Positions 35,699 through 43,773 of a stretch of DNA of 64,000 nt are shown here, one piece after another. The stretch covers positions 8,354 through 72,353 of the forward strand of contig CAYVOV010000022.1 in NCBI GenBank assembly GCA_964453525.1, given 5' to 3'. Both the position numbers and the translations under genes were made by a program. A model generated the notes under the pieces. The model saw only the letters and a list, made by a program, of their open reading frames with translations. It ran no database searches and was not told where the DNA came from. The number at the start of each line of letters is the position of its first letter. Positions within the stretch are counted from its first letter, which is position 1. The DNA is from CAYVOV01 sp964453525. GTDB taxonomy: Bacteria; Chloroflexota; Dehalococcoidia; Dehalococcoidales; UBA2162.

Positions 35699-35757
35699 CT
35701 AAAGAGGGGGATATCCCCTCTTTAGTTTCCTGAAGGGCGGTGAGCGGGAATAGATAA
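35699..35757 (+). repeat. Palindromic repeat family R4, copy 3
   Basis: CTAAAGAGGGG (35699-35709) and CCCCTCTTTAG (35715-35725) form an 11-base stem. It is followed by GAAGGGCGGTGAGCGGGAATAGATA. The hairpin may also end transcription of the FAH gene. No gene lies in 35576-35872. Confidence 0.65.
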
Positions 35758-35872
35758 AAAGTAAATATGTTATTTTTAATACTGCAGCGTTTTCGTTGCC
35801 GCTTACTGGCAGTCCGTATGCCATATATAGTAAAATTTGCCCAGATACAGGACTACAATAAGGAGGTCAATT

Positions 35873-36175
35873 ATGCCTGACTTTGGCACGCCATTCTCTG
35901 GTCTTTCTTCAGAGGAAATTATCACTCATGAGGAACTAATCCGTGCAATCAGGTTCATGGTTGCAGCCGAGTACGAGGCAGTGCAGCTTTATATGCAGCT
36001 TGCCGAATCGACGGATAACAAACTGGCAATTGCGGTACTTAAAGACATCGCCGATGAGGAGCGGGTTCACGCCGGTGAGTTCCTCAGACTTCTGAGAGAG
36101 CTTGCCCCTGACGAAGAAAAGTTCTATGCCGAGGGAACCGAAGAAGTAGAGGAGGAGATAAAGAAGCTGGGTTAG
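35873..36175 (+). CDS. Ferritin-like protein, encapsulin-cargo/rubrerythrin type
   Basis: The start at 35873 has AAGGAGG 6 bases before it. The 100-residue protein is two helices long with iron ligands in AAEYEAVQLYMQL and DIADEERVHAGEFLRLL (Glu and ExxH). Its length and acidic tail (EEVEEEIKKLG) resemble encapsulated ferritins, which oxidise and store Fe(II) inside encapsulin shells. It also resembles half a rubrerythrin. No encapsulin shell gene is in this window. The next gene encodes an Fe-S binding protein. Confidence 0.78.
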   Translation: MPDFGTPFSGLSSEEIITHEELIRAIRFMVAAEYEAVQLYMQLAESTDNKLAIAVLKDIADEERVHAGEFLRLLRELAPDEEKFYAEGTEEVEEEIKKLG

Positions 36176-36199
36176 CGCCGGTTTTGAACAAAAGACAGC

Positions 36200-36805
36200 A
36201 TGCAGGAACCTCAAAGAGTATTCAAGCTTAAACTTGAGAAATACGGACTATCACACCTCGACAGCAGAAATATCCTTGACCTGAATAGTTCGGACCTGGA
36301 CGCGCTGCTCAACGCACTGGGGAACGATGACATATCAATTACCGTGCCGATACCTTTCGCTCCCCAGAACGTGAAGGAGCTGCTTTCTCATGGAGTCTGC
36401 CGGAAATGCGGCGGGTGCTGTATTCCGAATCCGCTGAATCCGGATGGTCCGGGTATTGAAGTATTCGATGACGAGCTCAAGATAATTGCTCATCATCTCA
36501 AGTCATCTTATGAAATGCTGAAAGAAAATACTGTGGAGGGGAAAAACCAGGATAATCCCTGGCCTCTCTATGACGTTATCAGCACCAGACTCCTGCCTCT
36601 GCCCTGCCGGTTTTACGATGAAGAAACCAAGGACTGCCTGATTTATGAGGTAAGACCACTGGTCTGCACGATTTACCCGATAGTGCTTTCGGATAATGAA
36701 GACTATATGGATATCAAGGTTAACTGTAATTACGGGAAAGAAGTGGCAAAAGCTGCCATAAAAAAGCTGCGGACCGAGAATCCGGAGCTTATCCTCAGGA
36801 TTTAG
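36200..36805 (+). CDS. YkgJ-family cysteine-cluster (Fe-S/zinc) protein
   Basis: The 201-residue protein has the YkgJ pattern: CRKCGGCC near residue 66, PCRFYDEETKDC near 137 and EVRPLVCTIYP near 152. The cluster is presumed to bind metal, and the function of the family is not established. The first roughly 60 residues form a less conserved extension. The gene lies 24 bases after the ferritin-like gene, suggesting a two-gene operon linked to iron or redox. Confidence 0.85.
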   Translation: MQEPQRVFKLKLEKYGLSHLDSRNILDLNSSDLDALLNALGNDDISITVPIPFAPQNVKELLSHGVCRKCGGCCIPNPLNPDGPGIEVFDDELKIIAHHLKSSYEMLKENTVEGKNQDNPWPLYDVISTRLLPLPCRFYDEETKDCLIYEVRPLVCTIYPIVLSDNEDYMDIKVNCNYGKEVAKAAIKKLRTENPELILRI

Positions 36806-36851
36806 GCAGAGCTATTTTAATCATTTCCATCTTTACCATTAGCCATACCTA

Positions 36852-36972
36852 TGTCATTGCGAGGAGCGTAGCGACGAAGCAATCCATATAGATAATTTCT
36901 ATTTATATGGATTGCTTCACCCGATTACATTCACTCTGACATATCGGAACGAGTCGGGATTCGCAATAACAA
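36852..36972. repeat. Palindromic repeat family R1 with a 15-base perfect inner stem
   Basis: It begins TGTCATTGCGAGGAGCGTAG. Inside, GAAGCAATCCATATA (36876-36890) and TATATGGATTGCTTC (36904-36918) form a perfect stem. The right end near 36960 is degraded (TCGCAATAACA). It is part of the gene-free stretch 36806-37452. Confidence 0.75.
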
Positions 36973-36979
36973 AGCTGTA

Positions 36980-37178
36980 ACCTCACCCCCTGTATCCCCC
37001 TCTCCTTCGATAAAGTCTTGCCCTAAAAGTCGTGTGTTCCTGTCACCCTGGAGCGCAGCGAAGGGTCTCAGGGAGGAGGGGTATTACCTTGACTACCCCA
37101 CCCTGAGATTCTTCGTCCGCCAGAGGCGGACTCCAGAATGACTTTTGAGGCAAGGCTCTTCGATAAGGAGAGGGGGAA
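36980..37178. repeat. MITE-like repeat family R3, copy 2
   Basis: The ends CCCCCTCTCCTTCGATAAAG and CTTCGATAAGGAGAGGGGG are inverted repeats, and the inner part matches 30881-31104 closely (AAAAGTCGTGTGTTCCTGTC and the CACCCTGAGATTCTTCGTCC segment). The rest of this gap, to 37452, holds another repeat-like start (TGTCATTCCGAAGGAGTGGA at about 37291) and AT-rich sequence without a gene. Confidence 0.8.
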
Positions 37179-37452
37179 ATTGTTTCTATCAAGAGTGGCG
37201 AAGCTCCTTTTTAACACCCTTTTTGCACTCCGTCAGGCTCTCGCGTATATATTAAATTCTCCCCTCCTGCATATGGAGCCTTTGCCTTAGATGTCATTCC
37301 GAAGGAGTGGAGCGACTGAAGAATTTCTTTTTGTAAAGATTAAAAATATTTTGCTTAAAACTATTTCTAAAATCGAAATTACGTCCTTCGAACTAATAAA
37401 AAGATAGAATTCTTAATCTATATACCTTTTCTTATTCTAGCCAGATAATTCA

Positions 37453-38022
37453 TTATCTTGATCTCTCTAAAGCCTCCCTGAACCTGTCTATTATAGTGGA
37501 GGTGAGGGTTAGAGGATAGGGAGGTCTTTCGGTAGCGGGCGGGGTCCTGACGGAGATGAAGGTTGGACCTGGTTGCTCCATTATGGCGGCGATGTTTCGC
37601 CTCAGGTCTTCAAGGTCTTCGAACCCGTAGACCGCCGGATAACCGGCGCCTTCGGCTATAGCCATTAAATTTACCTTACCGGCAGCGGGGATGGGCTGTC
37701 CCCCTGTTGTCTGGTAAACGGTGTTTTCAAAGACGAAGTGGAGAAGGTTAGGCGGAGCTATATTGGCAATAGTCACCAGGCTGCCAAGGTTCATCAGCAG
37801 GCTGCCATCGCCGTCCAGCACGATAACCTTTCTATCCGGCATCGCCAACGCCAGTCCAAGTCCCAGAGAAGAGGCTTTGCCCATGGAGCCAGTAAACATA
37901 AGGTCATAGTCGGGATTTTGAGATACCTGGGGCCACTCAAAGTTGGAAGTCATTGTTGCCACCACAATGGCGTTACCCCCGTGCTTTGAAATAATCTTCA
38001 GGGCCTCAATATTTTCAATCAT
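37453..38022 (-). CDS. TPP-dependent decarboxylase, beta (TPP-binding) subunit
   Basis: ATG 38022 is preferred; it follows the stop of the alpha gene by 1 base, and TTG 38043 is the alternative. The 189-residue product has the TPP/Mg motif GDGSLLMNLGSLVTIAN, ending near FVFENTVY, and GSMGKASSLGLGLALA. With the upstream subunit it forms a sulfopyruvate or phosphonopyruvate decarboxylase-like enzyme, in which the TPP-binding and pyrimidine domains are on separate chains. Which oxo acid it uses cannot be told. Confidence 0.85.
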   Translation of the reverse strand: MIENIEALKIISKHGGNAIVVATMTSNFEWPQVSQNPDYDLMFTGSMGKASSLGLGLALAMPDRKVIVLDGDGSLLMNLGSLVTIANIAPPNLLHFVFENTVYQTTGGQPIPAAGKVNLMAIAEGAGYPAVYGFEDLEDLRRNIAAIMEQPGPTFISVRTPPATERPPYPLTLTSTIIDRFREALERSR

Positions 38023-38023
38023 T

Positions 38024-38518
38024 CTACTGGTACTCACTTCCAATCAGCACTGCTACAGGCCGACTTGTCGTTTGAGCTTCCTGATAAGCCGCGGATATTT
38101 TCTCGACATCCCGGTCGGTCTCGATAAGGTAGTGTTTTATGCCCCAGGCATCAAGTATCGGTTCGAGATAAATGGCGGCAGTATCGGTCACGGGAGCGTT
38201 ACGCTGCCAGCCGCGGTAACCAATCAGCAACAATACTGGCAGACCAAGCTCCAGGGCAAGACCTCTTGTCGAGTCGCCGGATTCGAAGAAACCTGTATTC
38301 TGGTGCAGCACCGCCGGTCTCTTGCCACCGAGTATCAAACCCATAGCGATGGCGATAGCCTCCCCCTCGCGGCAGACCGGAACCAAGGTAATATCGCGCT
38401 GTGCCATCGCATCATACATGAATTTGGTCTCGCTTTCAGGAAGCCAGACGATATGGGTAATACCGCACTTCTCTATTTCGTCGAGGATTCGCTGAGCCGT
38501 CAGTGCATTATCTGTCAT
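38024..38518 (-). CDS. TPP-dependent decarboxylase, alpha (pyrimidine-binding) subunit
   Basis: The 164-residue protein matches the N-terminal pyrimidine domain of TPP enzymes. It has the catalytic glutamate region CREGEAIAIAMGLILGGKRP and NTGFFESGDSTRGLALELGLP, as in ComD or the N-terminal half of phosphonopyruvate decarboxylase. It is translated just before the beta subunit. No genes for phosphonate or coenzyme M synthesis are adjacent. Confidence 0.85.
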   Translation of the reverse strand: MTDNALTAQRILDEIEKCGITHIVWLPESETKFMYDAMAQRDITLVPVCREGEAIAIAMGLILGGKRPAVLHQNTGFFESGDSTRGLALELGLPVLLLIGYRGWQRNAPVTDTAAIYLEPILDAWGIKHYLIETDRDVEKISAAYQEAQTTSRPVAVLIGSEYQ

Positions 38519-38572
38519 AAACTATCCTCCTTTCCAACATCCCATTACAACTATCAATATGCTGAACTATCT

Positions 38573-41164
38573 TCAATCCTCTCTCGCCTTCTTCTGTAAT
38601 TCGTAGAGCTTATTTAGTGCTTCCAGCGGGGTGAGGGAGTCTATATCAAGTTTTTCAAACTCCTCCAAAATGGGTGATTTCTGCCTGAAGAATGACATCT
38701 GCTGCTCCGGCTCTTTTTTGCGGCTTTTCTTTCCAGCCGTCTTTTCTCCGGTCAGACTGCTGCCTTTCTCAAGTTCCTCAAGTACCTCATGGGCGCGGTG
38801 CACCACCGACCTCGGCAACCCGGCAAGCTGCGCAACATGAATACCGTAACTTTTATCAACACCGCCGGGTACAATCTTGCGCAGGAACACAACCTCACCG
38901 CGCTCCTCGGTCACCGCAACGTTGAAATTCTTCACCCTGGGCAGGAAGCCGGCAAGCTCGACCATCTCGTGATAGTGGGTGGCAAAAAGCGTCTTCGCTC
39001 CCAGCCCCGGGTGGTTGTGGATATATTCGGCAACCGCCCGGGCTATCGAAAGTCCGTCATAGGTGCTGGTACCACGTCCAATTTCATCGAGTATCAGCAG
39101 GGAGCGGGGAGTAGCATTATTCAGGATATTCGCCGTCTCCACCATCTCCGCCATAAAGGTGGACTGCCCCGCCGCCAGGTCTTCCCTGGCACCAACCCTG
39201 GTGAAGATACGGTCGACCAGCCCTATAGTCGCCGAGGATGCTGGAACAAAGCTACCGATTTGCGCCATCAGCACAATCAGCGCCACCTGTTTCAGGTACG
39301 TGGACTTCCCTGCCATATTGGGACCGGTAAGGATAATAAGCTGGGCGTCATCATTGGACAGGAAAGTGTCATTGGGCACGAAGTCGCTGTCAGCAAGGCT
39401 TCTCTCCACCACCGGGTGGCGCCCTTCGTTTATTGTTATCTCCGTGTCCACGGTGAGAACCGGACGGACGTAATCAAAGCGCACCGCCGTTTCCGCCAGG
39501 CTGGAGAACACATCGACACTGGCAAGGGCAGCGGCGACAGCCAGGATACGCTCGCTGGCAGTTGCCACCTGGCGGCATACCCTCTGATAGATGTTATTTT
39601 CGAGCTCGCTTATCCTGTCCCGGGCATTCAGAATCGTGGACTCGTACTCTTTCAGCTCCGGGGTAAAGAACCTCTCGCCGTTGACCAGTGTCTGTTTCCT
39701 GATATAGCTCTCCGGCACCTGCGAAAGGTTCGGCTTGGATACTTCGATGTAGTAACCGAATACCCGGTTATAACCCACCTTCAATGACTTAATGCCCGTC
39801 TTCTCCTGCTCCTGCTTTTCCAGACTGGCAAGGTACTGCCTGGCATTCTGAGATACCAGCCGCAGATTGTCCAGTTCCTCGGAGAAGCCGTGCCTGATTA
39901 CATTCCCCTCACCGGGGCTGGCTGCAGGCTCATCGGCGATAGCATCGGTAATCAGGTCGACCACGTCCTGGCGCGGCTTAAGCTCTTCCTTCAGCCAGTT
40001 TATCGGACTGTTGCTGCTGCCGCCCTCGATTACCTCAACCAGTCCGGGTATCACCTCAAGGCCGTTCTTCAGAGCTACCAGCTCCCGGGGACCGGCGATA
40101 CCGCTCCTCACCCGGTTAATCAGCCGCTCCAGGTCCGACATCTTGCCCAATAAAGAGATAATCTGGTTTCGGGCAAGTGTGTTACCGTGGAACCATTCAA
40201 CCGCGTCCTGTCTTCTGACAAGTTCGTTAATATCAAGCAGGGGCTGGCTCAGCCACCGCTTTAAGAGCCTGCCTCCCATGGCTGTTTTTGTCAGGTCTAT
40301 TATCGAGAGCAGTGAGCCATCAGCCGTCCCGGAGGCGGCACTACGGAATAACTCAAGATTATTCTGGGTCTGCCGGTCAAGTGCCATAAAGGAATCGGTG
40401 GTGTAGGTAGAGAGTCCGGTAATCTGTCCCAGAGCACCTTTCTGCGTCTCCTGGATATAATATATGACAGCTCCGGCAGCCCTTACCGCCAGCGGCAGGC
40501 CAGCGCAACCATAGCCGTCCAGGGAGGCTACACTGAAGTGGTCGAGCAACGCCTGCTGGGTTATCTCGTGCTCGAAGCGATAGTCATCAAGGCGGGTTAC
40601 CGGTACGTCCAGCTCCAGCGCCGAAAGGTCCGGACCATCCGGTGCAATTATCTCCGAGGGATTCAAACGCTTCAGTTCCGGCAGCAGCCTGGAGTAAGGA
40701 ATCTGGGTGACAGCGAATTCACTGGTGGTGATATCGATATAGGCGATGCCTGCCTCATCATCACCCGGAGCAAGGCTGACCAGATAATTGTTTGCCCTGC
40801 TTTCAAGGAGCCCCGGCTCCACAACCGTGCCCGGTGTTACCACCCGGACGACTTCACGCTCGACGAGTCCTCTTGTCTCACCGGGCTGAGTGACCTGCTC
40901 GCAGATTGCCACCTTATAGCCGCGGTTGACAAGCCTGCCCAGATAGTTATCCAGGGCATGATAGGGGATACCGGCCAGAGGTACCCGGTGCCCCTTACCC
41001 ATCTCCCGGGAAGTCAGGACAATATCCAGCTCCCGCGAAACGACCTTGGCATCATCGTCGAAGGTCTCGTAGAAATCGCCGAGACGGAAAAGAACGATTG
41101 CCTGGGGATATTTCCGCTTAATCCTCAGGTACTGCCGTCGGACAGGGGTCGTAGCTTCTTTCAT
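38573..41164 (-). CDS. mutS: DNA mismatch repair protein MutS
   Basis: The full-length 863-residue protein has the mismatch-reading motif LGDFYETF (Phe-x-Glu) near residue 30, the connector and clamp domains, and the ATPase with Walker A TGPNMAGKSTYLK and Walker B LLILDEIGRGTSTYDG. The C-terminal helix-turn-helix dimer region is present. It recognises mismatches and small loops. No mutL gene is in the window. Confidence 0.97.
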   Translation of the reverse strand: MKEATTPVRRQYLRIKRKYPQAIVLFRLGDFYETFDDDAKVVSRELDIVLTSREMGKGHRVPLAGIPYHALDNYLGRLVNRGYKVAICEQVTQPGETRGLVEREVVRVVTPGTVVEPGLLESRANNYLVSLAPGDDEAGIAYIDITTSEFAVTQIPYSRLLPELKRLNPSEIIAPDGPDLSALELDVPVTRLDDYRFEHEITQQALLDHFSVASLDGYGCAGLPLAVRAAGAVIYYIQETQKGALGQITGLSTYTTDSFMALDRQTQNNLELFRSAASGTADGSLLSIIDLTKTAMGGRLLKRWLSQPLLDINELVRRQDAVEWFHGNTLARNQIISLLGKMSDLERLINRVRSGIAGPRELVALKNGLEVIPGLVEVIEGGSSNSPINWLKEELKPRQDVVDLITDAIADEPAASPGEGNVIRHGFSEELDNLRLVSQNARQYLASLEKQEQEKTGIKSLKVGYNRVFGYYIEVSKPNLSQVPESYIRKQTLVNGERFFTPELKEYESTILNARDRISELENNIYQRVCRQVATASERILAVAAALASVDVFSSLAETAVRFDYVRPVLTVDTEITINEGRHPVVERSLADSDFVPNDTFLSNDDAQLIILTGPNMAGKSTYLKQVALIVLMAQIGSFVPASSATIGLVDRIFTRVGAREDLAAGQSTFMAEMVETANILNNATPRSLLILDEIGRGTSTYDGLSIARAVAEYIHNHPGLGAKTLFATHYHEMVELAGFLPRVKNFNVAVTEERGEVVFLRKIVPGGVDKSYGIHVAQLAGLPRSVVHRAHEVLEELEKGSSLTGEKTAGKKSRKKEPEQQMSFFRQKSPILEEFEKLDIDSLTPLEALNKLYELQKKARED

Positions 41165-41241
41165 TACCGTCTATTCTAGCAGAATACACCCAATCATAGA
41201 ATAGCGAAAAACCGGTATAGTCCGTATCTGGTTAGCCATAT

Positions 41242-41329
41242 TGTCATTGCGAGGAGCGGAGCGACGTGGCAATCTCCTCTTTCGAACGTAGTGATTGCTT
41301 CGCCCACCAGAGGCGGGCTCGCAATGACA
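41242..41329. repeat. Palindromic repeat family R1, copy between mutS and the ABC exporter
   Basis: TGTCATTGCGAGGAGCGGAG at the left and GAGGCGGGCTCGCAATGACA at the right are complementary at their ends. The inner part GACGTGGCAATCTCCTCTTTC matches the 27323-27436 copy in reverse. It is non-coding and sits directly upstream of the exporter operon. Confidence 0.75.
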
Positions 41330-41434
41330 TTTACACTAAAAATCGTACATTGCCAAGTGCGAAAAAGCGACCTTTACACCCGGCATCCCTGGATTGTAAA
41401 AAGATGCCTAATTATGTACACTGGTTGTTATAAA

Positions 41435-42352
41435 ATGAACGATATCGTCATACAGGTCAAAGATTTCCGTAAATTATATAGAGACCTGGTAGCTGTTGAC
41501 GGAATTGAATTCCAGGTACGGCGCGGCGAGATATTCGGCCTTCTCGGACCGAACGGGGCAGGCAAGACAACCATCCTGGAGGTCCTTGAAGGTCTTCGCT
41601 CTTCTGACGGCGGAGTCCTGAGTATTATGGGAGTCGACCCCACCCGGGAATGGCGCAAGCTCCGCAACCTTATCGGCGTGCAACTCCAGACCTCCGGCCT
41701 ACCCGACATCATGCGAGTCGACGAGGCGCTGAGATTTTTCTCCTCCTATCACGGCGTACACCCCCCTTACGACTTGCTGGAACGCCTGGGGCTATCGGAG
41801 AAGATGGACGCCCAGTACCGCATGCTCTCCACCGGCTTGCAGCGGCGTCTCTCACTGGCGTTAGCGCTGGCCCACAATCCTCCGGTTGTCTTCCTCGATG
41901 AGCCGACGGCCGGTCTCGATGTTCCATCACGTAATGAACTCCATACCGTGATGAATGAACTCAGGACATCCGGCACGACAATCGTCCTGGCCACCCACGA
42001 TATGGCTGAAGCGGAAAAGATGACCGACCGCGTGGCAATTCTGCTCAGCGGTAAGATTGTCGCCACCGGCACGCCACGTGCATTGACCACCACCGGCTCA
42101 GGGCTGACGAAAATATCGGTCCGCACCGAAGAAGATAGTCTTATAGAATCCGGAGTAAATTTCTCGGAGGTCAGCCAGCAACTGTTCAAAGACGATTATG
42201 CCATCTATTACAGCACAAGTCCCGGCGTTACTGTCTCCGCCATCATCAGGCACATTGAGGAAGGAGATGACACATTAATCGACCTGCGGGTAGAGCGTCC
42301 GTCCCTTGAGGAGCGTTTCCTTGAAATAACCGGCGCGGGAGGTGGTAAGTGA
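41435..42352 (+). CDS. ABC exporter ATP-binding protein, drug/lipid type
   Basis: ATG 41435 starts the conserved part (NDIVIQVKDFRKLYRDLVAVDG). The longer open frame to 41291 includes repeat R1 and is not credible. The 305-residue protein has Walker A GPNGAGKTT, a variant signature LSTGLQRRLSLALAL and Walker B VVFLDEPTAGLD, with a C-terminal domain of about 90 residues typical of DrrA/CcmA-like exporters. The stop overlaps the permease start by 4 bases. Confidence 0.92.
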   Translation: MNDIVIQVKDFRKLYRDLVAVDGIEFQVRRGEIFGLLGPNGAGKTTILEVLEGLRSSDGGVLSIMGVDPTREWRKLRNLIGVQLQTSGLPDIMRVDEALRFFSSYHGVHPPYDLLERLGLSEKMDAQYRMLSTGLQRRLSLALALAHNPPVVFLDEPTAGLDVPSRNELHTVMNELRTSGTTIVLATHDMAEAEKMTDRVAILLSGKIVATGTPRALTTTGSGLTKISVRTEEDSLIESGVNFSEVSQQLFKDDYAIYYSTSPGVTVSAIIRHIEEGDDTLIDLRVERPSLEERFLEITGAGGGK

Positions 42353-43164
42353 GTGCTTTCACAAACCACTTTACCTTCGAGTTCCGCACCGGTATCCGGG
42401 ACAAGGTCCTGTTAATGATGAACTACCTCTTCCCGCTCGGCCTGTACATATTACTCGGATTTATGATAACAGGTATTGACCCTACCTTTTCCGAAAAAGT
42501 AATTCCATCACTGATTATCATCGCTATAATGTCAAGTACGGTATTGAGCCTGCCGAATCCACTGGTAACCGCGCGCGAGAACGGGATTTTCCGCAGCTAC
42601 AGGGTGAACGGCGTACCGGCAATGTCAATCCTTTCAATGCCGGCACTGACCACTGCAATCCATATGGTAATCGTCGCCGTAATCATTACCGCAACAGCCC
42701 CGCTGCTTTTCGACGCTCCGCTACCGGTAAACTGGTTCGGTTATTTCCTCTTCCTCGTATTAACGGCTTTCACCCTGGCGGCGATAGGAATGCTTATCAG
42801 CGTGGTTTCTGGCGGCATAAGAGGTGTGGTATTGTGGTCGCAGGCAATTTTCATACCGTCGATGATGCTCGGTGGTTTGACATTTCCTGACAGCCTGCTA
42901 CCTGAGGTACTGGCAAGAATCGGACGGCTGCTGCCGGCTTCCTATTCGACGAAAATATATTATAGCCTGGCAATGAACCAGACAACCATCTTTGACCCGC
43001 TATGGGCAGTCATTATACTGCTGGCTGCTGGAATACTGGCTTTTGCGCTTGCCAACTACCTCTTCTGCTGGGACAGCCAGAACTCCACCCGGCGCGGGCA
43101 CCCGGCGTTAGGAGTAATAGTAATAATCCCATTTGTCCTCGGCGCTATCTTCCTTCCGATATAG
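42349..43164 (+). CDS. ABC-2 type exporter permease
   Basis: The 271-residue protein starts with GTG and has about six TM segments in the ABC-2 arrangement, with the family motif region IFIPSMMLGGLTFPDSLLPE. It pairs with the preceding ATPase. The substrate is unknown; drugs, lipids or polysaccharide precursors are usual. Confidence 0.9.
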   Translation: MSAFTNHFTFEFRTGIRDKVLLMMNYLFPLGLYILLGFMITGIDPTFSEKVIPSLIIIAIMSSTVLSLPNPLVTARENGIFRSYRVNGVPAMSILSMPALTTAIHMVIVAVIITATAPLLFDAPLPVNWFGYFLFLVLTAFTLAAIGMLISVVSGGIRGVVLWSQAIFIPSMMLGGLTFPDSLLPEVLARIGRLLPASYSTKIYYSLAMNQTTIFDPLWAVIILLAAGILAFALANYLFCWDSQNSTRRGHPALGVIVIIPFVLGAIFLPI

Positions 43165-43322
43165 TGATACTTCACGGAACATGAATCCCCCTCTAAACTA
43201 TCCCTTCTACTTCCCATAAGTCCGGTTAAAATTTTATATTTACAATGTAACGATTTTAATACGACTTGACAACAAGATGCATACGTGCTAAGTTGATATA
43301 ATTATTTTCGCACTGTAGAGTT

Positions 43323-43526
43323 ATGAACAGCAGTCTCCGCCGGCTGAGAGAGTTACGAGCATTGTCACAGAGGGAGCTGGCGGCGCTTGCCGGACTCAGT
43401 GTTACAACTGTCAATAGAATCGAAACCGGACAGCACAAGCCCATGCCGAAGACGGTCCGCAAGCTTGCCGAAGCCCTCGGAGCCAGCCCTGAAGAACTGC
43501 TTAGCGAACAGCCGAAGCTGATGTGA
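43323..43526 (+). CDS. Small XRE-family helix-turn-helix regulator
   Basis: The 67-residue protein is a single HTH domain (LRELRALSQRELAALAGL, SVTTVNRIETGQHKP). An extended -10 (TGATATAAT, 43294-43302) lies just upstream. A large palindrome follows the gene at 43608-43647. The target is not identified. Confidence 0.85.
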   Translation: MNSSLRRLRELRALSQRELAALAGLSVTTVNRIETGQHKPMPKTVRKLAEALGASPEELLSEQPKLM

Positions 43527-43607
43527 TAAATGAGAAAGGAGAAAAGAACCAGGCTCATATCCATATTTCAGTGAGGCAATGAGGAAAACTCTTTTGCTAG
43601 CCCGGAT

Positions 43608-43647
43608 AATTATTTATAAAGTGTTTATGAAACCTTTATAAATAATT
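43608..43647. promoter_or_regulatory. Large AT-rich palindrome
   Basis: AATTATTTATAAAG (43608-43621) and CTTTATAAATAATT (43634-43647) form a perfect 14-base stem, and the loop can pair a further GTTT/AAAC. It lies between the XRE gene and the GalT-like gene, 127 bases before the latter's start. It could be an operator or a terminator-like structure; no T run follows. Confidence 0.55.
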
Positions 43648-43773
43648 TATCATCTTTACGTTTATCTTTATGATTGTCTGATAAACTTAAAATACGCCAT
43701 TTATCGTTCGGCGAAGGAATCAAAGAGTAAAACTCCGGTTTCAGGAGCAAACGACCAAGACGGGAGAGAGAAA

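Noticed and set aside
38789..39787. A 332-codon open frame antisense to mutS
   Set aside because: It is a shadow of mutS without any recognisable domain.
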